Shown piece by piece: positions 33,641 through 50,930 of a stretch of DNA of 64,000 nt; position 1 is the stretch's first letter; each line of letters opens with the position of its first letter. Source of the DNA: Chrysoperla carnea. Its lineage: Eukaryota; Arthropoda; Insecta; Neuroptera; Chrysopidae. The DNA lies in contig NC_058340.1 in the NCBI RefSeq assembly GCF_905475395.1, positions 70,720,181-70,784,180 on the forward strand. The letters run 5' to 3'. A program made the position numbers and the translations under genes. The notes under the pieces were generated by a model that was not told where the DNA came from, did no database searches, and saw nothing but the letters and a program-made list of their open reading frames with translations.

Positions 33641-34279
33641 TATTTTGGCGAGTCACTTTTAAAAAGTGACATAAAAATCGAACCATATTTATGTCAAGTT
33701 TACTTTTATTACCGATCGTGGAAGAAATAAGTTAAAACACACCGGAAAGAAATGAATTATTTCCCTTTGATGTATTTGTGTAGACCTATATATTTCAATA
33801 AAATAAAAATTATGGCATTTTGTGTAATTTATTTGTTCGGTAATTTAAAAAAATGATGTCCGAAATTCGTGTGACCAAGAGTTATTTAGCAATTTCCCGG
33901 CCATGCATCTTTTGGGACATCACAAACATTTGTATTTTTTCTATATAATAAAATTAATCATTTTTACCCCCTATATACAGAGTATAACATCGTTTATAAA
34001 GCCTGGTTTAAAACTTTATTGTTTGTTCTAAACCGGATCTATTACAGAGGTATTATTTTGTTAAAAATTACAAGTTTCTCATTATTTACATGTTTAAAAA
34101 AAATCAATCAAACCTAAAATATATTAGATATGTGGTTCTTTCACTATTATCAATTAAAAAAAAAAAGCCTAAAAATTTGATTTCAAAATTCACGTCACGT
34201 ACCATTAAATATAAAAGCGTAGGTATTTAGAAATAGAAATGTCCAGAAAAATTTTATTATCAATTTTCGCTAGATTGGT

Positions 34280-34597
34280 CAGAAGCGGATTATCCATCAA
34301 GCAAAGTAGGCACGCATGCATGGAAGTTTTCAAACAAATATATAATTCATTGTGTAAAAGTATGTAAAATATTACAGGTCGTTGATATTTACATTTGTAA
34401 AGTTATTCAAATGTATGACATTCTAAGTCATATGATTTCTACAAAAAAGGAAAATTTTAATTAAAATAAACAGCAAGCCTTAGAACTCTCAATAGTCAAA
34501 GAACACGAAAAGGGTACAAAAAGATACGAAAGAGCAGATACGGGGGCGCTAATTTTTTAAATTCCCAACACGCGCAAAGTTTCTTAATCCGCCTCTG
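34280..34597. mobile_element. 318-bp hAT-type MITE
   Basis: Ends CAGAAGCGGATTATCC and ...TTAATCCGCCTCTG are inverted repeats of the CAGNGNCGGATTA type also seen at 6537, 13463 and 48266. The interior is non-coding. The flanks contain GATTGGT on the left and ATTGACT on the right, only roughly a target duplication. Confidence 0.65.
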
Positions 34598-35396
34598 ATT
34601 GACTATATAAGATAAATGTTAGGATGCGAATTGAATTCGCCGAATTCTTTAAATGAAAAAAACAATGATATATATTTATTTTGCTAAATCATAGTGCAAG
34701 AACCTGCATATATTCAAATAGTAACTGCGTTTTACCGAAAAAAAAGTGTTCAGCCATTGTTAATGCTAATACTTTAACCAAATAGACTTCTCGTGATCTC
34801 ATTCTAAGTAAATTCCATTGGATAAATTATTTCATTCAACAATCGAATTCTTCTATTAAAATTATTTTTAATTCAAACATAGTTTGAAATGAAATACTTC
34901 AGGAATATTCATAGACAATTTTTACTAGATCACCTTGTAATTAATTCTATATATATCAAAAATTCTAATTTTTTACTCTTTTTTTATTCTGTGTAAAAAA
35001 TTTTAAATAATTATTTTGTATTTTCAAGCATAATAATAAAGCTATAATGATTAAGTTTAGTTAATTTTATTTATTTTTGTTTCAAGTTCGGTCATCAATC
35101 ACAAATGTTTATAATAAATCTTGTTCGCTTTGCTAGCAACGACTTTACAAACTATAATTTTCTTTTATCCATTGAAAAATTGTGATTTTATTATTATTCT
35201 GATAAACAATTCACTTCCGAATTATCTAGTCATTCTTAACTTAGAAGGATCATCGAACCATAGATAAAATAGTATATATATATAACATCGAACTATATTC
35301 AACTTAAGTATTTGTGGACCGAAAAGATTTTTTCTAACTTCATTGCCAACTATTTCTATGGTATCCGATATCAAACCATTGTTTTTATGTCAAACA

Positions 35397-35729
35397 CAGT
35401 GTTAGCATTTATAGTATGTTTTCAGGGTCGTAAAATTATCGTTTATCACTCAAGATTATCGAGCACTAAATAAAACCAAATTTATTAATCTTTTTTTCTC
35501 CATTAATAACTGTGAATACAGTTAAAAACCAATGCATACAAGAGAGGGCAGTATAATATAAATGAAAATTTGAGCGATAATATTTGAAAAAAAGGATTGC
35601 TGAGAAAATTATGTTGAGTTTATTGAATTATCGTGGAATGATGACCTATCGTGAGGGTCGTATGACACTCAAACGTACGACACTTATTATGTGTTTTGTA
35701 CGATACAAATGTGGTGAATGCTAACACTG
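35397..35729. mobile_element. 333-bp element with CAGTGTTAGCATT inverted ends
   Basis: CAGTGTTAGCATT at 35397 and AATGCTAACACTG ending at 35729 are perfect 13-bp inverted repeats with a hAT-like CAGTG start. The interior is non-coding. The flanking 8-mers do not match, so the class is tentative. Confidence 0.55.
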
Positions 35730-37296
35730 GTTTCGTCAACTTTTTTAGACACCTTCCTCAGTAACTTACAATATTGATCCTCTAAAAAACCTTTTCAGTT
35801 TCTCTAATGCAATGAAGTTCTAGATTTCTTACTAATTATTCAATACCTAAAATTTTGAAATAAACAACAAATTATTTTTAAAAAATAGGCGAACATAGAT
35901 TAATTTTTGTAAAAATAGTTTTTATATTATCACTTCATTTTTTTAAGTAGAAAATCTTATTTGCGCTATGATTCTTTTTACTGCTAGTGCAAATTAGCCA
36001 TTTTAAAGCCTTTCATTTGTTATATACAAAATGTTATTTTAAACTATCAGTTAAAAACGATGCATAAGTAGTTTAATTTAGAAGCCACTATTGACTCTAG
36101 CTTAACTAATTTGAATATTTTTTGACGTTTATAAAAAAAAACATATTTTTTATGCATCATCATTTTCGACCTTCGACCTGGCATTTACTGGTTGTCCTAT
36201 CGTTTGTGAGTGCTTCAAGCTATGAGATTTTAACAGTAAGATATCCGAGTCACAAGTTAAAAAAAATGTAAACCATATTTGTTAAACTCGGTTGATTTTC
36301 TCATTGAATGAAAAGACATATGTAAGTACAAATAATTTATGTTACAATATCTTTGGAAAAATCACTACGAAAGCTTAAAACGGTACTTATAGTTTTTGAA
36401 GATTTCCAAATTGATTCACTACAACGAAATTTAAACGACATTGCCACCCAATTTATAATAAAAACAAATATTTTAATGTTATTATGCGAGCTAACATATA
36501 TAGTTTTTTTTTCTATCGCCTAGATAGAGTTTTCCTTAGCATTAAAGTCCCATAACAAGTGCGTAATATATGATTGGATAACATGCGTCATTCAGCTGAC
36601 ATTTCCGTCACTCACAGGTTTCTTTATACCAAACGATTAGCAAATATTCGAGTTAAAATGATAATCTATTTTTATTGTAAAATTTAAATTTAAAATAGAG
36701 AAATCGAAAATAGCAGAAACACAAATTCGATAAGTAGTTCTTGATGCAAGTTTAGATGTTTATCGTTTTATTATTTCCAATCTACCGTAGTTTGGATGGC
36801 TTTTATTTTGGTATAAAGCAACTTCCAATAATTTTGTGCGCAAACGTAATCACCCTCCTGAGGTTCTTGATTTTTTCTCAACAATGTGCAAAAATCGTTT
36901 CAACGTTTGAAAGAAACAATCGGTCGGTTTCATCAATATAAATGAAACAACAAATTGGGATAATTTCTATGTGTAATGTCAGCAAATAAGTAATATCGTG
37001 GAATCCGTTGTGTATTCTAATAAAATTATCGCACATTTAAAATCTCCATTCTGCATAACGTTAACGTTCGTAATTTTCAACGCAAACAAAATGGGATGAT
37101 TACTTTTGCGCCATCTTACATCAAAATAACTCGTGCTTCAAGTCAAAATATAAACAAATTTAACAAAAACAAGAAAAATTTTATGTTTAAAAAAAAAATT
37201 GTACATAAGTTTTGGGTTTTCTTCTAAGTCTAATAAAATATAAAACACTTTAAAAAATATATGTATATATATATATGTATAGATAATAGATATGTA

Positions 37297-37384
37297 CAAG
37301 ATGTTTTAGGATCCATTAGATCATTCAGAAATAAATTGCACGTTTTTAATTAAAAATCAGGATCAACAATCCTAAAACATCCTG
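37297..37384. mobile_element. 88-bp TA-flanked mini-element
   Basis: CAAGATGTTTTAGGAT and its near-perfect complement ATCCTAAAACATCCTG are the termini, with TA on both sides (37295-37296 and 37385-37386). TA target duplication points to a Tc1/mariner-type MITE. Confidence 0.75.
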
Positions 37385-37463
37385 TAATATGTACACATTT
37401 AAAAAATATATTAAAAAATAAATAAAAAAAAGATGGGGGAGAGATGTGTTGGTTTTAAGTAAA

Positions 37464-40859
<3,396 letters not shown>

Positions 40860-41616
40860 TGTTTGAAGTTTTGGCGATTTTACTTTTTGGGGGTAAGAAA
40901 AAAGTAGAAAATTGAAAATTGGGTGTAGAAAAAATGTAAATAACGTATACAATTTTTATTTCAGTAAAATAATTTTTTTTTTAATTGTAAATAATTTATT
41001 TAGAAATATAATATTAATTACTATCCACTGTAATAAATATTTTCATTTGACAGTAGACAAAATTATCACACCACTTGTACGTTTCCTTGGTAAATCGATT
41101 CCCCCCTACTTCATAATATTATAACATGACTAGCTTGACAGTCAAATGATGAAATAACTGTTGTAGTCTAGACGCTAGTCTACAAAATATATGCTTTAAA
41201 TTATTATTAGTATTATTTAAAAAGAATACAAAACAAAGACTTAAGATTTTTTGTTTACTTTACAAAGACTTTAATTAATTAATGGATGTCATAATTTAAT
41301 AATGTTATAGCAATATAGAAGTAATGGACAAAAAGAGTGAGAAAGACAAAAAACGTATGTGATCACTTTTTGCTTTCCAATCTATCTTTCAATCGAAAAA
41401 GTGTGTGAGAGAGAGAGAAAAAGAAAATCCGATGACAAAATTAGTCTTTCTTTTTTAAGTCTTTGGAGAAGTAATATTGTACTTTTTTAAATGGGAAGTT
41501 ACTCAATATTTCCTCGTGTGACCAAATAGATTTAATCTATAGCAACTAGGAAGTCGTAAACTTTCCGCTAAGCACAAGATATGTATCGTGGTAAACTTTA
41601 TTAAACGTTGTTGTGT

Positions 41617-41871
41617 AGAGTCGAATTTAGGACCGGGCCAGCGGGACCCTGGCTAGTAGTAATGCAGAAGTGGCAGTTCGTTTTTATTTATCGATGATAG
41701 TAACTAAATCCAGTGGGGAAAGATCATTTTCAAAACTAAAGATTATAAAGAACAAACAGATTGCGAACGTCGATAACTCAAGAACGCACTATATACAAAA
41801 AAACTTTAGGGGCCTTCAACAAATTTTGGCCCCAGGGCCTCTGAATTCTAAATACGACCCTAAGTTTGTTT
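41617..41871 (+). pseudogene. hAT element remnant with transposase C-terminus
   Basis: An 89-codon open frame from 41670 carries VTKSSGERSFSKLKIIKNK, the dimerisation signature near the end of hAT transposases (ZMYM1/52-kDa repressor type). On either side are matching termini: AGAGTCGAATTTAGGACCGG near 41617 and AATTCTAAATACGACCCT ending at 41871. The element appears to have lost all upstream transposase sequence. Confidence 0.75.
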
Positions 41872-42250
41872 ATTTTGAAATGAATTTTAGAATTCGTCTG
41901 TTTTACAAGCTTTTATTTAACTTGGAATGTATGTATTGACACACAGTATGCATGTAACCATGTTTGTTCGAGTGAATTCTTGCAACTCAATTTTGAAGCA
42001 GAACCGATTGAGCTGAAATTTTATATACACGTTTAGTTTGGATGACAATGCTTAGTTAGCTGTGTAACGTCATTCTAAGCCCAACATGCCGGTGCACCTA
42101 AAATGGCGGACAAGTTATTTTTAATGCACTCGTACAATATGGGTATCAAATGAAAGGGCTTACTAAGAATAACTTGAAAAATAAAGTGACGTTAATTTCC
42201 CATTTATTAATTTTCCATCGCTTCCACCATATTTGATATACGTATATTTT

Positions 42251-42470
42251 TTAGTTTTTAATGAAAAATACTTTTTAAGAGACAAGCTTTTATTGTACTA
42301 AAAAGTAAAAAATAACTTTTACTATTAGTCAATCATCCTTGATATTTTAAATTGCGCGCCTCCAGTTTTTATAAATAGTCAAAGCTATGAGTGACTTATA
42401 GGAAAAATTATTTTTTACTTTTACTTTTTAGTACAATGAAAGCTTCCTTAAAAAGTATTTGTTATTAAAA
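42251..42470. repeat. 220-bp foldback, ~63-bp arms
   Basis: Left arm 42251-42316 (ATACTTTTTAAGAGACAAGC, TTGTACTAAAAAGTAAAA) and right arm 42408-42470 are reverse complements with a few differences and a ~90-bp spacer. Probably a foldback MITE. Confidence 0.75.
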
Positions 42471-43148
42471 TTTTTTTTTAATATTATCAAAATTGACCCA
42501 ATGTACGATCAAACGTTGGAAGTTACTTCTTAATCAGATTATTATTTTAATCTAATTGATTTTATTTTTAAGGTTAAACTTAATAAGTATTATTAATCGA
42601 CATTGAACTAATTTAGAAATTACTTCTTTCTATAACAAATAAACCACTTTTTAGTTCCCCGAAAATATAGATTTATGCATTGTATCGTAGGTCAACGGAG
42701 AAAGTTGGTGTGTGTTATATAAATCCTTGTTTATGGCTCCCAGAACACAATTTATGTGGTTTTAAAGATGATATTATTGACATAACTATTTATCTTCTTT
42801 CGCCCGGACTAACTGTACAATTTTGAAAAACCTGCAGGAGATCTCCTGGGATTTTCGAGGTTTTTATAATTATCCTTGGAATATATTATTTAAATAAAAT
42901 GAACAAAATAACATTTGTAGATTTTCTTGTGATATTTTCAAAGCACTATCGTAAATCACCAAAAATCATCAAGATTTTAATATTGTGATTCAGAATGATG
43001 GAAAAATTGAGTCATGGGTTTTTCCCAGTTGTTAGAAACACATATCTGTGAAAAGAGTTTTTTTTTTTTTTTTTAAATAATTAATTTCATTTTAAAAGAT
43101 AACTTTTGTTGAAAACAATTTACTAGATTAAAATTTATGATCAAAATA

Positions 43149-43570
43149 CAGTGCAACCTTAATATAACGAACCTCAATATAACGAATTCCTCGATTTAAC
43201 GAATTTTTCGCAATCCCCTTGAATTGTCCATAAGAGTCAATATAAAATATACCTCTACATTACGAATATTTTTTGCGAACAGCCTCTATATAACGAATTT
43301 TCAACTACATAAAAAATTTAAATACCTCTATATAACGAAATTCGTCAATTCAAAACCTTTATATAACGTATAAAGTCCCACCAATATATGACAGTTAGTA
43401 TACTCCATAGTATGTAATTCATGTCGCGAGAGGTTCCGACACTTTTTTCCTCTTTATAACGAATTTTAGACCAACTTAACCTCAATATAACAAACCTCAG
43501 TTTAACGAATTACTTGATATAACGAATATTTACTGGTTCCCTTCAGATTCGTTATATCGAGGTTGCACTG
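43149..43570. mobile_element. 422-bp pogo/Tigger-like MITE
   Basis: The termini CAGTGCAACCTTAATATAAC and ...TTATATCGAGGTTGCACTG are inverted repeats, with TA on both sides (43147-43148 and 43571-43572). Inside, TATAACGAA-type words recur more than ten times, mostly as CCTC(A/T)ATATAACGAA. TA duplication and the CAGT...ATATAACGAA wording fit non-autonomous pogo/Tigger elements. No transposase. Confidence 0.85.
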
Positions 43571-45032
43571 TAGTATTTTCCAGTGAAAGTTTTTTTTTTT
43601 GTTTGTATTTTAGGAATTGGCTAATTTATTAATAATCTCTTATCAATTTATTACAAATTAGATGACTAAAGAATGTGCTTTGGGTTATCTCTAATCAAAA
43701 ACTACATGGTTTCAAAATTTTATCTTCGTTGCACGATTTTATTAGTAATTTTAATAAAAGGGTTTTCAATTTTACCGGATGCCATGCAAACAATCTATAT
43801 TTTATCGAAGATCACTCTTAAATTTAAATAAAATAAATTAAAATTAGTGGAATTTTTAGTTTCAAATATTTATTTACGTTAGCTGTTTCAACTAAAACAA
43901 TTTTAGGATCTGATTGGAATCAAAGATGTTTATAACAATCACTGTTTACATTTTAGTTGTTTATTTATAAGTAGGTGTCTATCATTGATGTTTATACTAA
44001 AATATAGATCGCTAAAGCAAGAATAGTGGGTAAAATAATATCATGTCATTTTTTTCACCAAACAGTTCAAAAATATTTTTTTTTTAGGAAATGACAATAT
44101 TTTTAATAGGCTTTTGTCCACTAACAACCAATCGGTTGGATAAAAGTTTCTTATGATTAATCATTATATGTAAATAACAAAACACAAAATTATTTTTCAT
44201 AAAAAATAAGGATTATTATTATTTTTATAAAATAATTTTAGTACAATTATGCATTCAGTCACGTGACAGCAAACACCAATCAGAAAGAATTACATCACGC
44301 CATGACAAACGCAATGTAAATAACATTACATTTTAATAGAAAGAAGCAGATTATTTGATAACAACTGCTTAAAACTTGCTATTGTGTGCCAAATCATGAT
44401 GTCATACAAGACGCCATGATACTCTACACTGTTTTCGAAGTAAATTTGAATTGGTTTTTGAAATCGCAAAAATACATAATGTAAATAGTATATTTTTTTT
44501 AAATAATACTTTTTCGGTGTAAATCGAATACTAATGCAATGTACAAATCAATTTTTAAAATTTGGAACAAAAGTCTATTCTCTGTTTTATTTTTTTTATT
44601 TATTTACAGCCAATTTTCTATTCAATCTTATATAAATTTTTTTTATTTATACGTACGTTTATTGACCATAACTAGAAATATTATCTCGAAATGTTTATCT
44701 TGAAAACTGATAAGGTAGTTTGCAATGTGTATTGCAATTTAATTTTCTTATCATTGATGCATTTACTAATGCAATTTGATTTAATTGCCATTGGTTTTCT
44801 TTTATATCAGTAGATATAAAGTATAATCTTGAAAAAATTCAGTTTTGTTCAGTTTCAACGGAAATAACTATTTTAAGCATTCTCGAATCTATTTTGCTTA
44901 GAATTGCGTTCACTCTATTCTCAGTGTTAGACCGCAATTTTCTCAGCCTTAGGATATGAACGAACGTGACTTAGTTTCGGTACAATATCTAGTAATGTAC
45001 TTCTATGTAACGATATCGAAAATAATCGTTTT

Positions 45033-45908
45033 CATACGGAGAATAATAATACGAGCTAAATTATTTCATTTACCTGCTGTTTTATTATTAAGTTAAATAA
45101 TGACATAAATGGTAATAAATAATTTAAGAATTAATTACCTTCTTAAACAATTGATTATTTTAATAATTGTTTCTTCTTAATTTGCGTACATATTATGTAC
45201 ATATCAAGCAGAAAAAAATGATTCGACTATGCGATCAATATAGATCAAAGCTTTTTTACTCTGTGTACTTACTATAACTGACAAGAAACATAGTTTTTTT
45301 TTTTGAAAATTTACCATATGTATTTTTTAAAGACTTTTAGTCTTATGAAACCGAAATTATTTCATTTCTGCACTCTGATATATTTTGTATGATGGTACGG
45401 AATCCTACGTGTGTGAGTCCCAAATCGCGTTTGGCCGGTTTTATTTACTTTTATTTTTTGTTAATCAACTATAGAAGGTTGAATAGTGTAATAAATTATG
45501 AAGAGAGGTAATGAAACGTGGCTTAAAACTATAATTTTACAAGTTTTCCATGGATAATGTATATTCCATACGGAGAATAATAATACGAACCAAATTATGT
45601 TTTATTATTAAAGTTAAATAATGACATAAATGGTAATAAATAATTTAAGAATTAATTACCTTCTTAAACAATTGATTATTTTAATAATTATTTCTTCTTA
45701 ATTTGCGTACATTATGTACATTCCAATCAGAAAAAAATGATTCGACTATGATATAATAGATCAATGTTTTTTTACTCGGTGTACTATAACAACAAACATA
45801 GTGCAAATTTTTGAAAATTTAGCATATATCTTTTCACTTTGTTGGTTAGTTAAAGACTATTGGTCTTATGAAACCGAAAATATTTTATTTCTGCGCTCTG
45901 ATATATTT
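45033..45908 (+). repeat. direct duplication of ~350 bp (two copies)
   Basis: Copies at about 45033-45386 and 45567-45908 begin CATACGGAGAATAATAATAC and share AATGACATAAATGGTAATAA, TTAATTTGCGTACAT and TATGAAACCGAAA. They end at a CTCTGATATATTT block. They differ by small indels and scattered substitutions. About 180 bp separates them. It is a local tandem duplication of non-coding DNA. Confidence 0.85.
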
Positions 45909-46617
45909 CTATATTGTCATTAAATAAGACCTAAAATGATCTCTGAACTTTAAAAAAGTCATAGAAGCATGCAAGTTGATACAAGAATCTGACATGAATG
46001 TAATACATATTGCCTATACTGTATGTGTACATGAATATGGTTTGATATAGTCACTGAATCATTAAATTTACAAAGAAATTAAAAACACATCTCGATATCT
46101 TTAGTAGTAGTAAAATGATGTACGCATAAACATGAAACTTCTCTCGTTTATTGTAAGTTATCGTGTTATAGATAAACAAAAGAAACATGGGTGTACTTAA
46201 AAATTTCGGGGTCCATAGGCACTAGAAAAATTGTCCTTTCTAACAATTTGCCGCTATAGACAGGGGTTTACTCGTCCTACCAATATTTCTAAACGTTACA
46301 TATTTTAGACTTAACTATTAATAATTTTTTTTATATAAATATTAGATAAATACAGGATATTTAAATAGGAAAAGCCGCAGGCTATTTTTTTAGCATAAAC
46401 TAATCTCATTCAGTTTCAATCTTTTTGAGGGTTAAAGAAATTAAAATTAATGAATATTTACAAAAATATTTTTAAATAAAATGAAGGTTAAATTTAAATA
46501 TTTATCAAACAAAATTTTCTATTGTTTGATCACGTATGAATAAAATTTAAGATAAATTTAATTTTCACATTCATATGAATTAAATAAATATTAATAGAGG
46601 CATGCTAAACTAGTAAG

Positions 46618-46757
46618 CAACCCTAGTAGCTCAGTTGGTTAAGGCGTAACCGATTACGTACGCGATATGCCTTGGGGCAATAGTGAATTGTGGGGGACCT
46701 TTAATTGGTGGGGGGCTTGAAGCCATGGCCTCGCCGACACGTTCTTAAATTCGGCTC
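46618..46757. repeat. SINE-like A box next to a hAT-like terminus
   Basis: TAGCTCAGTTGGTTAAGGCG at about 46628 is a textbook Pol III A box, but no B box follows at tRNA spacing, so it is a truncated tRNA-derived repeat and not a gene. On the minus strand, CAGAGCCGAATTTAAGAACG ends the interval at 46757 and resembles the hAT ends at 41617. Confidence 0.5.
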
Positions 46758-47682
46758 TGGTATAAGGAATCTGTACACTGCCAGTTTTGAACTTTTTACA
46801 TATAGCAATGATAAAATAAGGTTTCAGAATTTCGATTTATTTAAAGAAACATTTCTAACATACTTCTTGTGAGCAGAATAATTAGAATTATCTTTCTAAA
46901 TATTATAAACCACATGAAGTTCAGAAAACCGTGGTAACATTGACATTATAGCATACATTGATCTATATTTGTCTATAAAATTATTTATATATCTCCTTTT
47001 TCACCACCTTAGGGTGGGTGTAGGAGGGTGTCAAATACTTTAGAATATATTCTCATACCTACGGAGGAGTTCAAACACAAACATCGTGACACGAGATTTT
47101 TATATATTAAATTATCATTAACATACGTCAATTCATTGAAACAAAAAAATTAATAAAAAATAGGAATTTTCCGTGATAGAATTTAAGCGCCAATAAAAAA
47201 TTGCACACAAATGTCTGAGCTGTGAATAAATGAAGATCACCTTGTACTAATACGATTTGAATACTCATTACAATTTTATTGATGAATAAAAAAATTTAAT
47301 AACATAGCGTTTAATATTTTCATCAATTCATATTTTTATACCATGTATATATATGAAATATATCAAAGTATATTTAGTTTAGTTCCAAGTTTGTAACGCT
47401 TAGAAATATTGATGGTACAAACCAAAAACCAAAACCTTATTATAGTCCATTTCCGTTTGACCGTCTATTCGCTAGCACCATAACTCAAAAACGAAATGAG
47501 ATATTGGTCTGAAATTTGTATAGCGTATCCAGGATGTAAAAATGAGTTTGTGTTCTTAAATGAGCAATATTGATCGAGAATACTTTTCGATAGATAAGCA
47601 ATCATAAGCATTTTTATAAATCAATAAAATTTCATAAAAAATATGTCTCATCTATTTATTAGATTGGTGAAGATTGACCTTA

Positions 47683-47745
47683 TGCCATCTCTTAGACTAT
47701 ACCATCTCTTAGACTATACTTACCATCTCTTAGACTATACTTAAA
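47683..47745 (+). repeat. short tandem repeat, CCATCTCTTAGACTATA x3
   Basis: Three copies of CCATCTCTTAGACTATA; the last two are followed by CTTA. The first two are adjacent. Confidence 0.8.
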
Positions 47746-50579
47746 AATGTTTGAAATAACATAAATTATCAAAATTAATTGTTAAAATACAGGATTATTT
47801 AAAAAAAAAAAATTAAAAAAAGAATACTGTTTTAAAAAATATTCCTTTACAAAAAATAGGTTAATGTTTCTATTAATAATAATTATTATATCATATTTAT
47901 AATAATTATATTTAAATGAAAAAAAATTCTGAACAATATATTATCAATCATAATGTTATAAATGAGAGGAGTGTTTTCTGTTTCTTTGATAAAACATTTG
48001 ACCTTTGATTATATTTTGTCTAAAACGACATACATAATAACATTTTATTTACCATTTATATATGAACCATTTCGACATTTTAATTTGAACGCGTCATGTA
48101 AATTACTCCAAACGCTCTCCATAGAATCGTATGTAACTCAAGTTTAATTCTGATCACTCCAAGTTTGCTAAACGGATCAAAATATATGGTCATGGCTTAA
48201 AGAAGGCAGAAAACTAAAATTCGTAATGTACGCCCCAAAAAAACATAAAAAACAATTACCACCAGTGCCGGATTAATAAAGACAGTTTTATTATTGTTTT
48301 AGTCACCGAGTATTTTTTTAACCATTATCCCTATTATCGGCGCCTATACACTTACAAAACACATGATATAAGAATCATTTGATGATTTTGGAATTATGAT
48401 GATTTAGTAATTTAGCTCTTTCTTCTGACTTCCTAAGTAAGGTTTTTTTTTGTTTTTTTTAATTTGCAAGACTTGCTAAAGATATTTTTTTCCGGTTTGT
48501 TTAAGAACTCTTATTTCTGACTTCACAAATACAATCCTTCTTTATTAAGCCCTCTTATTTTTATACCATGTATAGGGATATGAAAAATATCATAGTATAT
48601 TAAGTTTAGTGCCTGTCTGTTTGTCCGTGATAACTCAAAAACGAAAAGAGATATCAAGCTGGAATAGCGTGCTTAGGACATAAACTGTCCTAAACTGTGA
48701 GGTCGAGTTCGTTAATGAGCAACATAGGTCAATTTAGTCTTGCCTTAGTATTTTTATATTACATATTAGAATAAATTGACTAGTTTACGATATTTATAGC
48801 ATTTGCTTACATTTATGCCATACAAATTGCCCTATTCGCTCCGTGCGTGAGTTTCGTTTCCATGGTAACGATACACTAATTATAGAATTGTATGGATGCA
48901 TATATAATTGTACGGATTGCATTTAAGACTTACATTGAAAATTTAATATTATTGTCTCACAAATTTAAATAAATAATAATTATGATAATTTACATTTGAA
49001 AAATAATATTTGTGCAATTTGATTTCTTATTTTCACAATTTTTAATGCATTAAGTTAAATTAATTCGTGTTTTACAATAATTTTAATTTGACATTTCTAT
49101 AGCATTAACATGTATCGCTGGCATCGATATTATTGTCCCTACCATGAACACGCACACAACGAATTGGTTACATGACAGCCGAACCACTTTTATTATAAGT
49201 GCGATTAGTGAGAGATAATATCTTCGCTCATAGGCAGACACAGTACAGATTTCCTTACTCTTCATTAATTAAAGCTCATATACAAAGTACATAGTTATAG
49301 AAATGTATAATGATTTTTTATTTTGGTTTCGCGAGCCTTTTCAGTGACCACAATGGTGACCGAAAGAAAGAGCTCTAGACAAAAATTTATGTGAATTTAA
49401 ATCACATACTTTTATTATTTATCAATATATAATTTAGCACTTTTTGAAGCTATATGTAAATACATTCAACATACCTCTTGCGAGAGCTACACAAAGTTTA
49501 GGATAATTTAAAAGAGAATGAAACATCATTATATTACGTATATCTGCCCGTAGATGATCTAAGGCCTGTAGTAACTAGTATATACCACAGTGCAGGTTAA
49601 TACTTCTCGTGATACAATACAATACTTCTCACGACAGTATGAACTTGCCTGCTGAGAGCACAGCTTATCATACTATGTATTTTAGCTATATTATGCATCA
49701 GTATATATATTATGGTCATTATTTTTTACATTCATTATTTTTACGCTCTCTGTTCATGACGTATAAGTACGTGATCTGTCAATTGGTGACAGTTCAATGT
49801 ATAATTTACACTTTAAAAAAAGAATTTACACTCGTTATTATTAAGTTTTCTAATAAAAAGCCGTAGAATAGTATAATTTAATGAAATACCATATAAAATG
49901 TAAGTAATTAATATCATACAGTATGTCAACAAATTTGACAAGCCCGTACCTTGATGTCACGTCCGTATAAAAATTTGAATTTCCGTTTTACAATTTTTTA
50001 AATTAAAAAGATATTAATTACTAAAATAATGGTTTAGTTGAAATGTCCAGTCATTAAAGTTACGGAAGAAAAATATTTGAACCAAAATTTAAATTTCATA
50101 AATATTCCATATTGGTCAAAATTGGGAACTTAGACAATATTATCTGGTGTTTTAAACTGCCAAAATTTCTGAAACTCAAGATTTAATAGTAAGCCCTGTT
50201 CTTAGCCTGTGAAAAAAAAATTCTGACGAAAAGTGTGTTTTACCATAGCTTTAGCATAGAACTGCAAATATCATGCTGGAAATATCTCAATAAAACATCA
50301 GATATATTGTTATAAAAAATTATTATATATAAAATCGAAATAATTTTTTTTTAAATACTGTTTATTTGTTTTTATAAACTTTATATTATATTTTAAAGTC
50401 GCAGAAACGATGAATTGAAGTTCGAAAATTTTGAACAGTAAGTCGGATTTGAATGCGGTTTTCGGCATTCAATTCGTTAGAGCGTCATGATATTTTGTGA
50501 CCTAAACTGATTTATAAGAAATTAAAAGTATTTAATTTGCATAAATAATATGCATTTTATAATTACTGGACACGAACAT

Positions 50580-50930
50580 TGCGTCAGAATTGGTCTCCGA
50601 TATACCTGATGTCTAGGGTGAACGGTATTATCGTCGTCTCCTGGAGTTTTCGGCAAACTCGTTATATCATCGATTCAAACTCGTTACCCGCGGGTTTTTG
50701 AGATCGCTAAGCACGAATATCGTGACCGAATTGATCTCTGAGGTACTTGGTACCCAGGGTATCAGGTACTCGTACCCGTACCAATACCTTGGTGCCCGAT
50801 TGTATAACGAAATACCCAAAACGACGGGGATGCCGTTTATCCTGGGCACCAGATACTTCGGAGACCAATCTGATGCGATATTGGTGTTCAGTAACTCCAA
50901 AAACCCCGAGTAACAAGTTTTAGATCATTT
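50580..50930. repeat. GC-richer dispersed repeat with internal inverted symmetry
   Basis: Contains TCTCTGAGGTACTTGGTACC on the left and CACCAGATACTTCGGAGACC on the right, roughly inverted, with CCCCGAGTAACAAGTTT at the end. Related wording occurs at 30180-30640 and 62120-62300. The overlapping open frames on both strands are low-complexity translations of the repeat and show no protein family. Confidence 0.5.

Larger units (their letters stand above)
33641..37463. other. intergenic region between minisatellite and Pcyt2
   Basis: No coding exon seen; the open frame at 36756-36941 has no family motif. It holds three small inverted-repeat elements annotated separately (34280-34597, 35397-35729, 37297-37384). 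The rest is AT-rich without visible structure. Confidence 0.55.

Noticed and set aside
46618-46690. Possible tRNA gene
   Set aside because: A good A box (TAGCTCAGTTGG) is present but there is no B box at tRNA spacing and no acceptor pairing; kept only as a SINE-like fragment.
50667-50916. Three overlapping ~70-codon open frames on both strands
   Set aside because: They overlap a GC-richer dispersed repeat with inverted symmetry and show no protein family.
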